DNA of 19,174 nucleotides from JASUTC01 sp964604305 (GTDB lineage: Bacteria; Thermotogota; Thermotogae; MWEM01): assembly GCA_964604305.1 (NCBI GenBank), contig CAZRYM010000028.1, positions 1 to 19,174 on the forward strand. The letters run 5' to 3'. The position numbers were made by a program, and so were the translations under genes. The notes under the pieces are model-generated. The model saw only the letters and a program-made list of their open reading frames with translations. It ran no database searches and was not told the DNA's origin. This document shows positions 1 to 5,922 of this stretch, one piece after another (position 1 is the stretch's first letter; each line of letters starts with the position of its first letter).

Positions 1-64
1 TCCCCTCTCTGTTTTTTTTTACGTCTTAATTTTATTAAAGGATAAAATTAGGGTGTGATTGATT

Positions 65-691
65 ATGAAAAAGAGGTTTCTTTTTACGATTTTGATTTTT
101 ATAGTGATCTTTTCGGTTTTTGGCCATAAGCCTATATTTGACAATGAGTATCATGGTGATTTTGAAAGTGCTCTTATTATTAAAGAGCCTCAGGTTTCGC
201 AGATTACCTATCATGAATTTTCTGATGAGGAGCCGGTGTTCTGGATTAAGTTTTTGGCTCAAGAGGATGAGGAGATTCAGATCGTTCTTAATGTGCCGTT
301 TTCTGAGAGGTTCTCTGATTTTGAAGTTTACATGGCTTTATTTCGGCAGGTTCCGGATGATTTAGGGGACTCAGAACACAAAACCGGAGAAATCATATTT
401 CCCTTTGAAGAGCCTGATGAGCATGATAGGGTTATCTTACATTCCCGATTATATGAGAGGGAGTTTTTCCACGAACCATTCTCCAATACGGATTCATGGT
501 TTATTTTGAGGGAAAGGTTTACCCCTGTAGAAACCGGGGTTTATTATGTTGCTGTTTGGCCTGAAGCAAAATTCCAACCGGGTGGGAGAATCGGGTTTTC
601 GATTGGCACTCTGGAAAGGTTTACGGCTTTGGATCTTTTTAAGTTGCCTCAGTGGATTGAGGGAATCCGGGAATTTCATGAGGTTCCATAA
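65..691 (+). CDS. Small secreted protein of unknown function
   Basis: I do not recognise this 208-residue protein. It begins with a classical signal peptide: MKKR, then a hydrophobic stretch to about residue 20 (FTILIFIVIFSVFG), followed by a charged mature part, so it should be exported. The mature part is acidic and rich in aromatics. It has alternating beta-strand patterns, including a late segment around ETGVYYVAVWPEAK and GRIGFSIGTLERF that resembles the edge strands of a beta-sandwich such as pre-peptidase C-terminal or other jelly-roll domains; this is a shape impression, not a family match. There are no cysteines and no transmembrane anchor after the signal. An in-frame TTG lies two codons upstream of the chosen ATG; I prefer the ATG because AGGG at 50-53 then has a usable spacing. 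It stands alone on the plus strand, upstream of a repeat-rich gap. Confidence is high that it is a gene and low for any function. Confidence 0.75.
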   Translation: MKKRFLFTILIFIVIFSVFGHKPIFDNEYHGDFESALIIKEPQVSQITYHEFSDEEPVFWIKFLAQEDEEIQIVLNVPFSERFSDFEVYMALFRQVPDDLGDSEHKTGEIIFPFEEPDEHDRVILHSRLYEREFFHEPFSNTDSWFILRERFTPVETGVYYVAVWPEAKFQPGGRIGFSIGTLERFTALDLFKLPQWIEGIREFHEVP

Positions 692-777
692 AAAGAGTGA
701 GACATTAAAACGGGCGGACACATCGGTCCGCCCCTACAATAGAGACGGGTGGAGTTTTTGCTCTAAGCAAAACACTC

Positions 778-830
778 CAAGGTCAGTTTTTTCCTGACCA
801 CACATCTGCTCAATTACTACATTGAACTTG
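778..830 (+). repeat. Direct repeat R, copy 1 (second copy 1043-1095)
   Basis: These 53 bases recur at 1043-1095 with four substitutions. Each copy begins CAAGGT(C/A)AG, runs through a T6 loop into CCTG(A/C)CC and continues to CACACATCTGCTCAAT and a TTGA(A/G)CTTG end. Copy 1 forms a GGTCAG/CTGACC hairpin, while in copy 2 both arms have mutated and the pairing is lost. Both copies are followed directly by a hairpin whose outer bases are G(G/A)A...TYC, but the two hairpins differ in sequence. Confidence 0.8.
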
Positions 831-888
831 AAGTATTTTCCCATAGGGAAAATACTTCACTTTTGTGAGGAAAATTCCTAAATCATCG
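830..888 (+). repeat. Direct repeat S, copy 1 (second copy 963-1021)
   Basis: This 59-base unit consists of a perfect hairpin (GAAGTATTTTCCC, ATA loop, GGGAAAATACTTC) followed by ACTTTTGTGAGGAAAAT and CTAAATCATCG. It recurs at 963-1021 with two substitutions. The tail itself holds a small palindrome, AGGAAAATTCCT, which is broken in copy 2. Confidence 0.85.
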
Positions 889-896
889 AGAATCCG

Positions 897-1032
897 GGGG
901 ACAGGGCCAGCGATACGTGGTCAAGGAAAACAAATTGACTGCCCATTCGAAGAATGGGCTTAGAAGTATTTTCCCATAGGGAAAATACTTCACTTTTGTG
1001 AGGAAAATCTCTAAATCATCGTACCTGTCCCC
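897..1032. repeat. Possible small element with 9-bp terminal inverted repeats
   Basis: GGGGACAGG at 897-905 and its exact reverse complement CCTGTCCCC at 1024-1032 enclose 118 bases that carry two perfect hairpins (941-959 and 963-991). The right arm abuts the N gap, so the element may continue. No target-site duplication can be judged because the right flank is missing. It encodes nothing. This could be a MITE or a RAYT-type REP doublet; the assignment is an inference from structure alone. Confidence 0.45.
963..1021 (+). repeat. Direct repeat S, copy 2
   Basis: Second copy of the 59-base hairpin-plus-tail unit. The hairpin is unchanged; only the tail differs (AATCTCTA instead of AATTCCTA). 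It is followed at once by the right arm of the GGGGACAGG inverted repeat and then by the assembly gap. Confidence 0.85.
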
Positions 1033-1042
1033 NNNNNNNNNN
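1033..1042. other. Assembly gap (10 N)
   Basis: Ten consecutive undetermined bases lie between two repeat units. The number is probably a placeholder, so the true length of the missing sequence is unknown and more repeat copies may be hidden here. Confidence 0.98.
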
Positions 1043-1095
1043 CAAGGTAAGTTTTTTCCTGCCCACACATCTGCTCAATAACTACATTGAGCTTG
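1043..1095 (+). repeat. Direct repeat R, copy 2
   Basis: Second copy of the 53-base unit at 778-830, starting right after the N gap. It is followed by a hairpin with arms GTTTCCT and AGGAAAC (1098-1113) inside a GGA/TCC outer stem. The copy touching the gap suggests that the assembler broke on repeats. Confidence 0.8.
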
Positions 1096-1148
1096 GAGTT
1101 TCCTAAAGGAAACATCCATAATCCGCCCCTACATCAATCTTTGCTTTT

Positions 1149-1787
1149 TTATATGTTTAGGATGCCTACTGCTCTTACGGGAGAGCCGTCTCCGTCTTTT
1201 ATTTTTAGGGGAAAACAGGAAAAAATGAATTCTTTGTTAAAAAGTCTTTCCAGTCCTGCCAGGTTTTCGATGATTAGGCAGTCGTTGGAGAGGAGTTTTT
1301 TGTGATTTTTAAAATCGACTGAATCTGCCGGGTCTGCTGATATAAAGTCTAATCCAACTGCTTTTGTTTTATACTTAATCAGTAAATCAACGGTGGCTTC
1401 GGAAAAGGTGGGAAATCCTTTGAAGTATTTTTCATCTCCCCACAGCTCGTTCCATCCTGTATGAAATAAGGCAAAATCTGTTTTCTTCAGTTTTTCTATC
1501 ATGAGCATTTCCGGTGTGATAAACCCGGTTTCAATGCTTTTTCTGCAGTCAAATACCCATGCCGATCCGAAAAAACTGTCCATGGGGGTGTTATCCGTTG
1601 TTTTGTTTGAGTCAAGCATGTGTTTGGGGCAATCGAGATGTGTTCCCGTGTGTGTGAGGAAATGTAACATCTTTTCGTTGAACCCGTTTTTCTCCAGTGT
1701 AAATTCATCGATGATTGTTGCTCCTTTTGTACCCGGAAAAACCGGCATTCCCTGTTCCATTACATGTGTTAGGTCAATTATTTTCAT
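1149..1787 (-). CDS. Cyclase family / kynurenine formamidase-like metal-dependent hydrolase
   Basis: The 212-residue protein matches the cyclase family (Pfam Cyclase, PF04199), whose best-known members are bacterial kynurenine formamidase and isatin hydrolase. The metal-binding signature HxGTHxDxPxH is complete: H46, H50, D52 and H56 (HTGTHLDCPKH). The N-terminal IIDLTHVMEQGMPVFPG is also typical. Length fits the family (about 200-220). It is a soluble enzyme that hydrolyses an amide or lactam-like bond; the substrate cannot be read from sequence. The start is ATG with AGGAG eight bases upstream. It is the last gene of the opp cluster, 24 bases after oppF on the same strand, so it is likely co-transcribed and may act on something the transporter brings in. 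No enzymes of tryptophan breakdown are near, so I do not name it kynB. Family call high confidence, substrate unknown. Confidence 0.85.
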   Translation of the reverse strand: MKIIDLTHVMEQGMPVFPGTKGATIIDEFTLEKNGFNEKMLHFLTHTGTHLDCPKHMLDSNKTTDNTPMDSFFGSAWVFDCRKSIETGFITPEMLMIEKLKKTDFALFHTGWNELWGDEKYFKGFPTFSEATVDLLIKYKTKAVGLDFISADPADSVDFKNHKKLLSNDCLIIENLAGLERLFNKEFIFSCFPLKIKDGDGSPVRAVGILNI

Positions 1788-1811
1788 GATTTTTTCTCCT
1801 TTTTGATAAAC

Positions 1812-2798
1812 TCACAGTACACACCGCGCATAATGGCCTTCATCTACTTTTTTCATCTGAGGTATCTCTTTGGAACAAATCTCTTTTGCAAAGGGACATC
1901 TTGGGTGGAACCTGCAACCTGTCGGTGGATTCACCAGTGAGGGAATATCGCCTTTTGTTATGAGCCTTTCCCTTTTCAATCCCATTTCCGGAGCCGGTGC
2001 CGCTGATTTCAACAGTTTTGTATACGGATGATAGGTTTCATTGATAACTTGTGTGGCGCTTCCCATTTCCATGATCATACCGGCATACATGACGGCGATG
2101 TTCTGTGACATATACCTTGCCCCTGCCAGGTCATGGGTGATGTAGACATATGTCATTCCCTTTTGCTCTTTCAGATCCAACATGATGTTCATGATACTCA
2201 TTCTTATCGAGACATCCAACATGGAAGTCGGTTCATCTGCCAGGACGAGTTCGGGATTGACTGAAAATGTTCTGGCAATATTGACCCTTTGACGTTGACC
2301 ACCACTAAGTTCGTGCGGGAATTTATCTATAAATTGTTCAGGTGGTTCAAGTCCCACTTGTATCAACAAGTTTTTGATGGCCTCTCTTATCGCCTTTTTC
2401 CCCCTTGCCAGCTTGTGTATCACAAAAGGCCTTGACAGGATGGAGGCAATGGTATGTGTGGGGTTGAGAGAACTGAAAGGGTCCTGAAAGATCATCTGAA
2501 CTTTCTTTCTGTATTCTATCTCATCCCTTTTTGACATTCGTTCCGGAAGTGACTGGTTTTCAAAGATGACTTCGCCGGCTGTCTGTATATATAATCGAGA
2601 AATAACATTTGCCGTTGTGGTTTTACCACTCCCCGATTCTCCCACTATTGACAGTATTTCCCCTCTTTTAAGTTGAAAGGATACATCATCCATCGCATGT
2701 ACGGCTAATCCGTAGCTTCTGAATGTGTGAACGGGGAAATGTTTGTTGACATGTTTCAACTCTAAGATTATATCATCATTTTTGATGTCATTTTTCAT
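1812..2798 (-). CDS. oppF: Oligopeptide-type ABC transporter ATP-binding protein (OppF/DppF-like)
   Basis: This 328-residue cytoplasmic ATPase is one of two that power the transporter encoded here. Visible motifs are Walker A GESGSGKT (53-60), Q-loop Q104, signature LSGGQ (163-167), Walker B LVLADE (183-188) and H-loop H221. The C-terminal extension GCRFHPRCPFAKEIC is the oligo_HPY region of Opp/Dpp ATPases; the conserved cysteines there are reported to bind an iron-sulfur cluster in some family members. An in-frame opening extends upstream to 2918, but those residues are unlike any ATPase and would overlap oppD by over 100 bases. The ATG at 2798 gives a normal N-terminus, overlaps the oppD stop by 11 bases and has GGTGAT just upstream. 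It is the fourth gene of oppBCDF. Substrate could be peptides or oligosaccharides. Confidence 0.93.
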   Translation of the reverse strand: MKNDIKNDDIILELKHVNKHFPVHTFRSYGLAVHAMDDVSFQLKRGEILSIVGESGSGKTTTANVISRLYIQTAGEVIFENQSLPERMSKRDEIEYRKKVQMIFQDPFSSLNPTHTIASILSRPFVIHKLARGKKAIREAIKNLLIQVGLEPPEQFIDKFPHELSGGQRQRVNIARTFSVNPELVLADEPTSMLDVSIRMSIMNIMLDLKEQKGMTYVYITHDLAGARYMSQNIAVMYAGMIMEMGSATQVINETYHPYTKLLKSAAPAPEMGLKRERLITKGDIPSLVNPPTGCRFHPRCPFAKEICSKEIPQMKKVDEGHYARCVL

Positions 2799-3786
2799 CT
2801 TTATCACCAGACTTCGAATTGAAAAGATGGCAGGAGACTTTATGGTCTTTATTTTTGATGATTTCTTGTGGATATTCTCTACGACATATGTCCATGACCT
2901 TTTCACAACGGGGTGCAAAACGACACCCTTCCGGTGGATTGAGAAGATCAGGTGGTTTCCCTTCTATTCCCCCCATTCTTTTTATCGGACCTGTCAAAGC
3001 GGGGAAGGAGGCCATCAACCCTTTGGTATAAGGATGCAACGGTTCTTCGAAGACCTCCATGGCATTTCCATACTCGATGAACTTTCCGGCATACATAATG
3101 GCCAGTTTGTCGCTTATCTCAACAAGAAGGGACAGATCGTGTGTGATAAAGATGACCGAGAAGTCAAACTTTCTTTGTAGCTCTTGGATCTTTTCGATGA
3201 TTGTACGCTGGACAACCACATCCAAGGCCGTTGTGGGCTCATCCATAATGATGAGATCGGGTTGCAGAATCAGTGCCATGGCAATCATAACCCGTTGTTT
3301 CATCCCGCCGGAGAGCTGATGGGGGTAAGCATCGTATCTCTCTGAGGAGATATCCACCAGTTCAAGGACTTCCTTTGCCCTTTTCTCTGCTTTTGCCCTG
3401 GACATGCTTTGATGGGCAAATATGGCATCGGTTAGTTGTTCACCGATTTTCAAAACGGGGTTTAGTGCATTCATGGCGGACTGAAAGACCATTGAAAGAT
3501 CGAGCCATCTGATTTTTTTCATCTCAATGTGATTTAAGGCTGAGATCTCCACATCTTTTAAGTGAACGGTTCCGCCTTTTATGCACCCGTTATCACGCAT
3601 GAGGTTCATGATGGCATAAGCCAATGTGGACTTTCCGCACCCGGATTCTCCGGCTATCCCTAAAAATTCCCCCTTTTCAAGGGAAAAAGAAACATCGTCA
3701 ACAGCTCCCACAAAACCACTTTTAATTTCATACCCGGCGTTTAAGCCATCTATTTTCAAGACTGTATTTTTCTCCATATCTATCAT
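2788..3786 (-). CDS. oppD: Oligopeptide-type ABC transporter ATP-binding protein (OppD/DppD-like)
   Basis: This 332-residue ATPase is the partner of OppF. It has Walker A GESGCGKS (46-53), Q-loop Q102, signature LSGGM (158-162), Walker B LIIMDE (178-183) and H-loop H216. LSGGMKQR instead of LSGGQ is usual in the DppD/OppD subgroup. The C-terminal oligo_HPY segment is present, with the cysteine pattern CRFAPRCEKVMDIC and a further Cys near the end. The start is taken as the ATG at 3786, which forms an ATGA overlap with the oppC stop and has GAGAAAGAG directly before it; a second ATG three codons in has no better site. The overlaps on both sides indicate translational coupling within oppBCDF. 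Confidence 0.93.
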   Translation of the reverse strand: MIDMEKNTVLKIDGLNAGYEIKSGFVGAVDDVSFSLEKGEFLGIAGESGCGKSTLAYAIMNLMRDNGCIKGGTVHLKDVEISALNHIEMKKIRWLDLSMVFQSAMNALNPVLKIGEQLTDAIFAHQSMSRAKAEKRAKEVLELVDISSERYDAYPHQLSGGMKQRVMIAMALILQPDLIIMDEPTTALDVVVQRTIIEKIQELQRKFDFSVIFITHDLSLLVEISDKLAIMYAGKFIEYGNAMEVFEEPLHPYTKGLMASFPALTGPIKRMGGIEGKPPDLLNPPEGCRFAPRCEKVMDICRREYPQEIIKNKDHKVSCHLFNSKSGDKDEK

Positions 3787-4760
3787 CTCTTTCTCAATTT
3801 CGGATTGGAAATCTCATCAACGGCAAAATTCATTAAAGCAAAGGACGTTCCAATCAATGCAATGGCTATCCCCGGAGGCAGGAACCACCACCAGGCACCC
3901 GAAAGAAGCGCACCGTTGTTTTGTGCCCAATACAGGATCGTTCCCCAACTGACGATGGAGACGTTTCCCAACCCCAAAAATTCAAGGGTTGCCTCTCCTA
4001 TTATAGCAGCCATTGTCATTTGAAAGAAAGACGCCATAACAAGTGAGATCATATTAGGCAGCATCTCATTGAAAATGATGAAAATGGGTCTTTCCCCAAG
4101 GGATCGTGATACTTTTACGAAATCCCGGTTTTTCAAGCTCACCACTTGTGACCTGAGCAATCTGGTAGGCCATGGCCAACTGGTCAGGGCCAGGATAAGA
4201 ACAATGGGCATGACTCCTTTAACCGTTATATATGCCGCTATGACGATCATCAAAGGAAGACTTGGAATGACAAGAAATACATTTGTAAACAGAGAAATAA
4301 TATCATCTACCAAGCCACCGAAATACCCCGCCACCAAGGCAAGAGTAAGAGCGATAAATGTCGTGAAAAGACCAGTACCGATACCCACAGAAAGAGTAAC
4401 TCTCGTTCCCCATATCACCTGAGAGAAGATATCCTGTCCGGAATGCGTCGTTCCGAAATAGTGCTCAGATGAGGGGGGGGAGTTGAGGGGGAATTTTTTG
4501 GTATAACGTTCATATGTCGTTGTTTCTTCCTGAGTATACACCCTTCTCTCCTCAAATTCGTTAATATCTTCACTTTCGACAGTTTTCCGTCTTCCCCTGT
4601 CCGTATCCAACACTTCAATGATGTCTATTCTGTTGGCTTTTGGATCATAAGGAGCCAATACGGGTGCAAGCACGGCAATTCCAATGAAAAAAAGCAGGAT
4701 AAAAAAACCAATGGCGGCCTTTTTGTTTTCAAAGAAAAGCTTAAAGATATCACCTAACAT
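3783..4760 (-). CDS. oppC: Oligopeptide-type ABC transporter permease (OppC/DppC-like)
   Basis: This 325-residue inner-membrane permease of the binding-protein-dependent transport family has a first membrane segment at about residues 15-33 followed by the usual LAPYDP. The later segments follow GTTHSGQDIFSQVIWGTRVTLSVG, the standard OppC stretch. The cytoplasmic EAA-type loop that contacts the ATPases reads SRSLGERPIFIIFNEMLPN. Between the first membrane helix and the GTT motif there is an enlarged, charged segment of roughly 50 residues (about 37-90), longer than in enterobacterial OppC. It should lie on the outside and could touch the binding protein. Coding for that segment includes an uninterrupted run of eight C (minus strand, 4473-4480). 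The start ATG overlaps the oppB stop as TAATG. With OppB it forms the translocation channel. Confidence 0.93.
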   Translation of the reverse strand: MLGDIFKLFFENKKAAIGFFILLFFIGIAVLAPVLAPYDPKANRIDIIEVLDTDRGRRKTVESEDINEFEERRVYTQEETTTYERYTKKFPLNSPPSSEHYFGTTHSGQDIFSQVIWGTRVTLSVGIGTGLFTTFIALTLALVAGYFGGLVDDIISLFTNVFLVIPSLPLMIVIAAYITVKGVMPIVLILALTSWPWPTRLLRSQVVSLKNRDFVKVSRSLGERPIFIIFNEMLPNMISLVMASFFQMTMAAIIGEATLEFLGLGNVSIVSWGTILYWAQNNGALLSGAWWWFLPPGIAIALIGTSFALMNFAVDEISNPKLRKR

Positions 4761-5740
4761 TATTTACCACCGTCCCGTACTCTTGGATCCAAAATCAAGA
4801 TGAACACATCGGCAATGAAATTAGCAATCAATACTGCTGCCGAGATGAAAAGGAATATCGCCTGCATCAGGGGATAATCTTTTGCCTGAACTGCCTGGAA
4901 CAACATGAGTCCCACCCCCGGGTAGCCAAATACCATTTCGGTAAGAAGTCCTCCACCTACCACAAATCCCAGCGACATTGCAAAACCTGTGATTGAAGGA
5001 AGCAAGGCGTTTTTGGCGGCATAAAGCGCCTTTATTCTTTTCATGGGCAGTCCCTTTGCCAGGGCAACGGTGATATAATCTTCCGCCAGAACATTGATCA
5101 TGTTGTTGCGCATGGTCAATATCCATGCTCCCATGGAACTGATGATGATCGTTGCTGCAGGGAGTATTCCATGCTTCAGGATGGAAAAGATGAATTCCCA
5201 TCCCGTTCTATCCACTCCGGGTTGATATGATCCGCCTATGGGAAAAAACGGGGTTTTGAAGGCAAATAAGTAGATAAACAACAGTCCAAGCCAGAAATAG
5301 GGAAATGATCGGATGAAGATAAAAAAGCCCACTGTAAATGTGGCCAAGGGTTTATTTCGATTCCAGGCACATGCAATGCCAATGATCGTTCCTATAATAA
5401 AACTGATAATCGTTGAGAGCCCCATAAGGCCGAGACTCCATGGAATAGCAATCTTCAAAACATCTGCCACAGGCGTGGGAAATCTGGATATGGAAATCCC
5501 AAAATCACCTTTCAACAGATTGAAAAGGTACTTTCCATATTGTATGATTAGGGAATCCTCTGTGTTGACACCAAAGGCTGCCTTTATGGATTCCAAAGCT
5601 TCAGGAGGGACACCTTGCATCTTGTCCACAAGATCAGATGCCGGATCACCGGGCATCATCCTGGGTAAAAAGAAATTGATGGTGATCGCTACAAAAAGGG
5701 CAAAGAGTAAAAGCCCAACCTTTCTTGCAAAATACTTCAT
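4760..5740 (-). CDS. oppB: Oligopeptide-type ABC transporter permease (OppB/DppB-like)
   Basis: This 326-residue integral membrane permease has the typical OppB N-terminus: a single membrane helix running into INFFLPRMMPGDP, followed by an external loop (to about residue 95) and five further hydrophobic segments. The EAA-type loop is VALAKGLPMKRIKALYAAKNALLP. The C-terminal FILILDPRVRDGGK is also characteristic (DPRVR). The start ATG has GAGGTG five bases upstream. It is the first gene of the overlapping oppBCDF set and lies 182 bases after oppA on the same strand, with terminator-like hairpins and a possible promoter in between. It pairs with OppC. Confidence 0.94.
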   Translation of the reverse strand: MKYFARKVGLLLFALFVAITINFFLPRMMPGDPASDLVDKMQGVPPEALESIKAAFGVNTEDSLIIQYGKYLFNLLKGDFGISISRFPTPVADVLKIAIPWSLGLMGLSTIISFIIGTIIGIACAWNRNKPLATFTVGFFIFIRSFPYFWLGLLFIYLFAFKTPFFPIGGSYQPGVDRTGWEFIFSILKHGILPAATIIISSMGAWILTMRNNMINVLAEDYITVALAKGLPMKRIKALYAAKNALLPSITGFAMSLGFVVGGGLLTEMVFGYPGVGLMLFQAVQAKDYPLMQAIFLFISAAVLIANFIADVFILILDPRVRDGGK

Positions 5741-5808
5741 TTTTCACCTCAAATTAAACGGGATATAAAAAATCGCAGGGACAATTCACTAATTTCTTGA
5801 ATCAACTG

Positions 5809-5817
5809 ATTATAACA
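5809..5817 (-). promoter_or_regulatory. Possible extended -10 promoter for oppBCDF
   Basis: On the minus strand the sequence reads TGTTATAAT, a full TGnTATAAT extended -10 box. No convincing -35 is found 16-18 bases upstream, which is acceptable for extended -10 promoters. Transcription would begin about 60 bases before the oppB start and just after the oppA terminators, giving the permease/ATPase genes expression independent of oppA. Confidence 0.5.
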
Positions 5818-5838
5818 AAAAAACAGATCTTTTATCTG
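5817..5838 (-). terminator. Weak second terminator-like hairpin after oppA
   Basis: Read on the minus strand: stem CAGAT/ATCTG (5834-5838 with 5824-5828), a five-base loop, then seven T. The stem is short and A/T-rich, so alone it would be a weak intrinsic terminator; it may act in tandem with the stronger hairpin at 5867-5894 or as an attenuator. Confidence 0.4.
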
Positions 5839-5866
5839 CGGGAGATCACTTATAATGAAGAGTCAT

Positions 5867-5894
5867 AAAAATCCCCTCATATGAGGGGATTTTT
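5867..5894 (-). terminator. Intrinsic terminator after oppA
   Basis: A perfect palindrome centred between 5880 and 5881 (arms with ATCCCCTCAT and ATGAGGGGAT flanked by A and T runs) lies 28 bases beyond the oppA stop. In the oppA direction the stem is followed by a T5 run. Partial read-through would give more oppA than oppBCDF message, a common arrangement for binding-protein transporters. Confidence 0.75.
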
Positions 5895-5922
5895 TTCGAC
5901 AATAATTATTAAATACTTTGTC

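Larger units (their letters stand above)
711..1140. repeat. Gene-free mosaic of hairpins and short repeats (MITE/REP-like)
   Basis: This fills most of the gene-free stretch between 692 and 1148. It starts with an inverted repeat GGGCGGAC (712-719) / GTCCGCCC (726-733) followed by CTACA, and a partial copy of its right half (TCCGCCCCTACA) recurs near 1121-1133. Between them lie at least four further hairpins: 751-761 with 767-778, 781-786 with 794-799, 830-842 with 846-858 (perfect 13 bp), and 941-948 with 952-959 (perfect 8 bp). The 13-bp hairpin is repeated exactly at 963-991, and a related hairpin lies at 1095-1117. Two families of direct repeats and a 9-bp terminal inverted repeat are listed separately. 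No open frame here looks coding. A short interspersed element family or REP-type cluster is the best reading; no transposase is nearby. Confidence 0.7.

Noticed and set aside
751..799. Terminator of the 65-691 gene
   Set aside because: Hairpins are present, but neither is followed by a T run on the plus strand; they fit the repeat mosaic better.
883..1068. Open frame across the assembly gap on the minus strand
   Set aside because: It includes unknown residues from the Ns and reads through hairpin repeats; its composition is not protein-like.
778..1095. Possible CRISPR array from repeated units of 50-60 bases
   Set aside because: Only two copies of each unit, units contain large hairpins, spacing is irregular and no cas genes are present.
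2799..2918. N-terminal extension of oppF up to 2918
   Set aside because: Residues are not ATPase-like and lie entirely within oppD; the ATG at 2798 gives the family-typical N-terminus.
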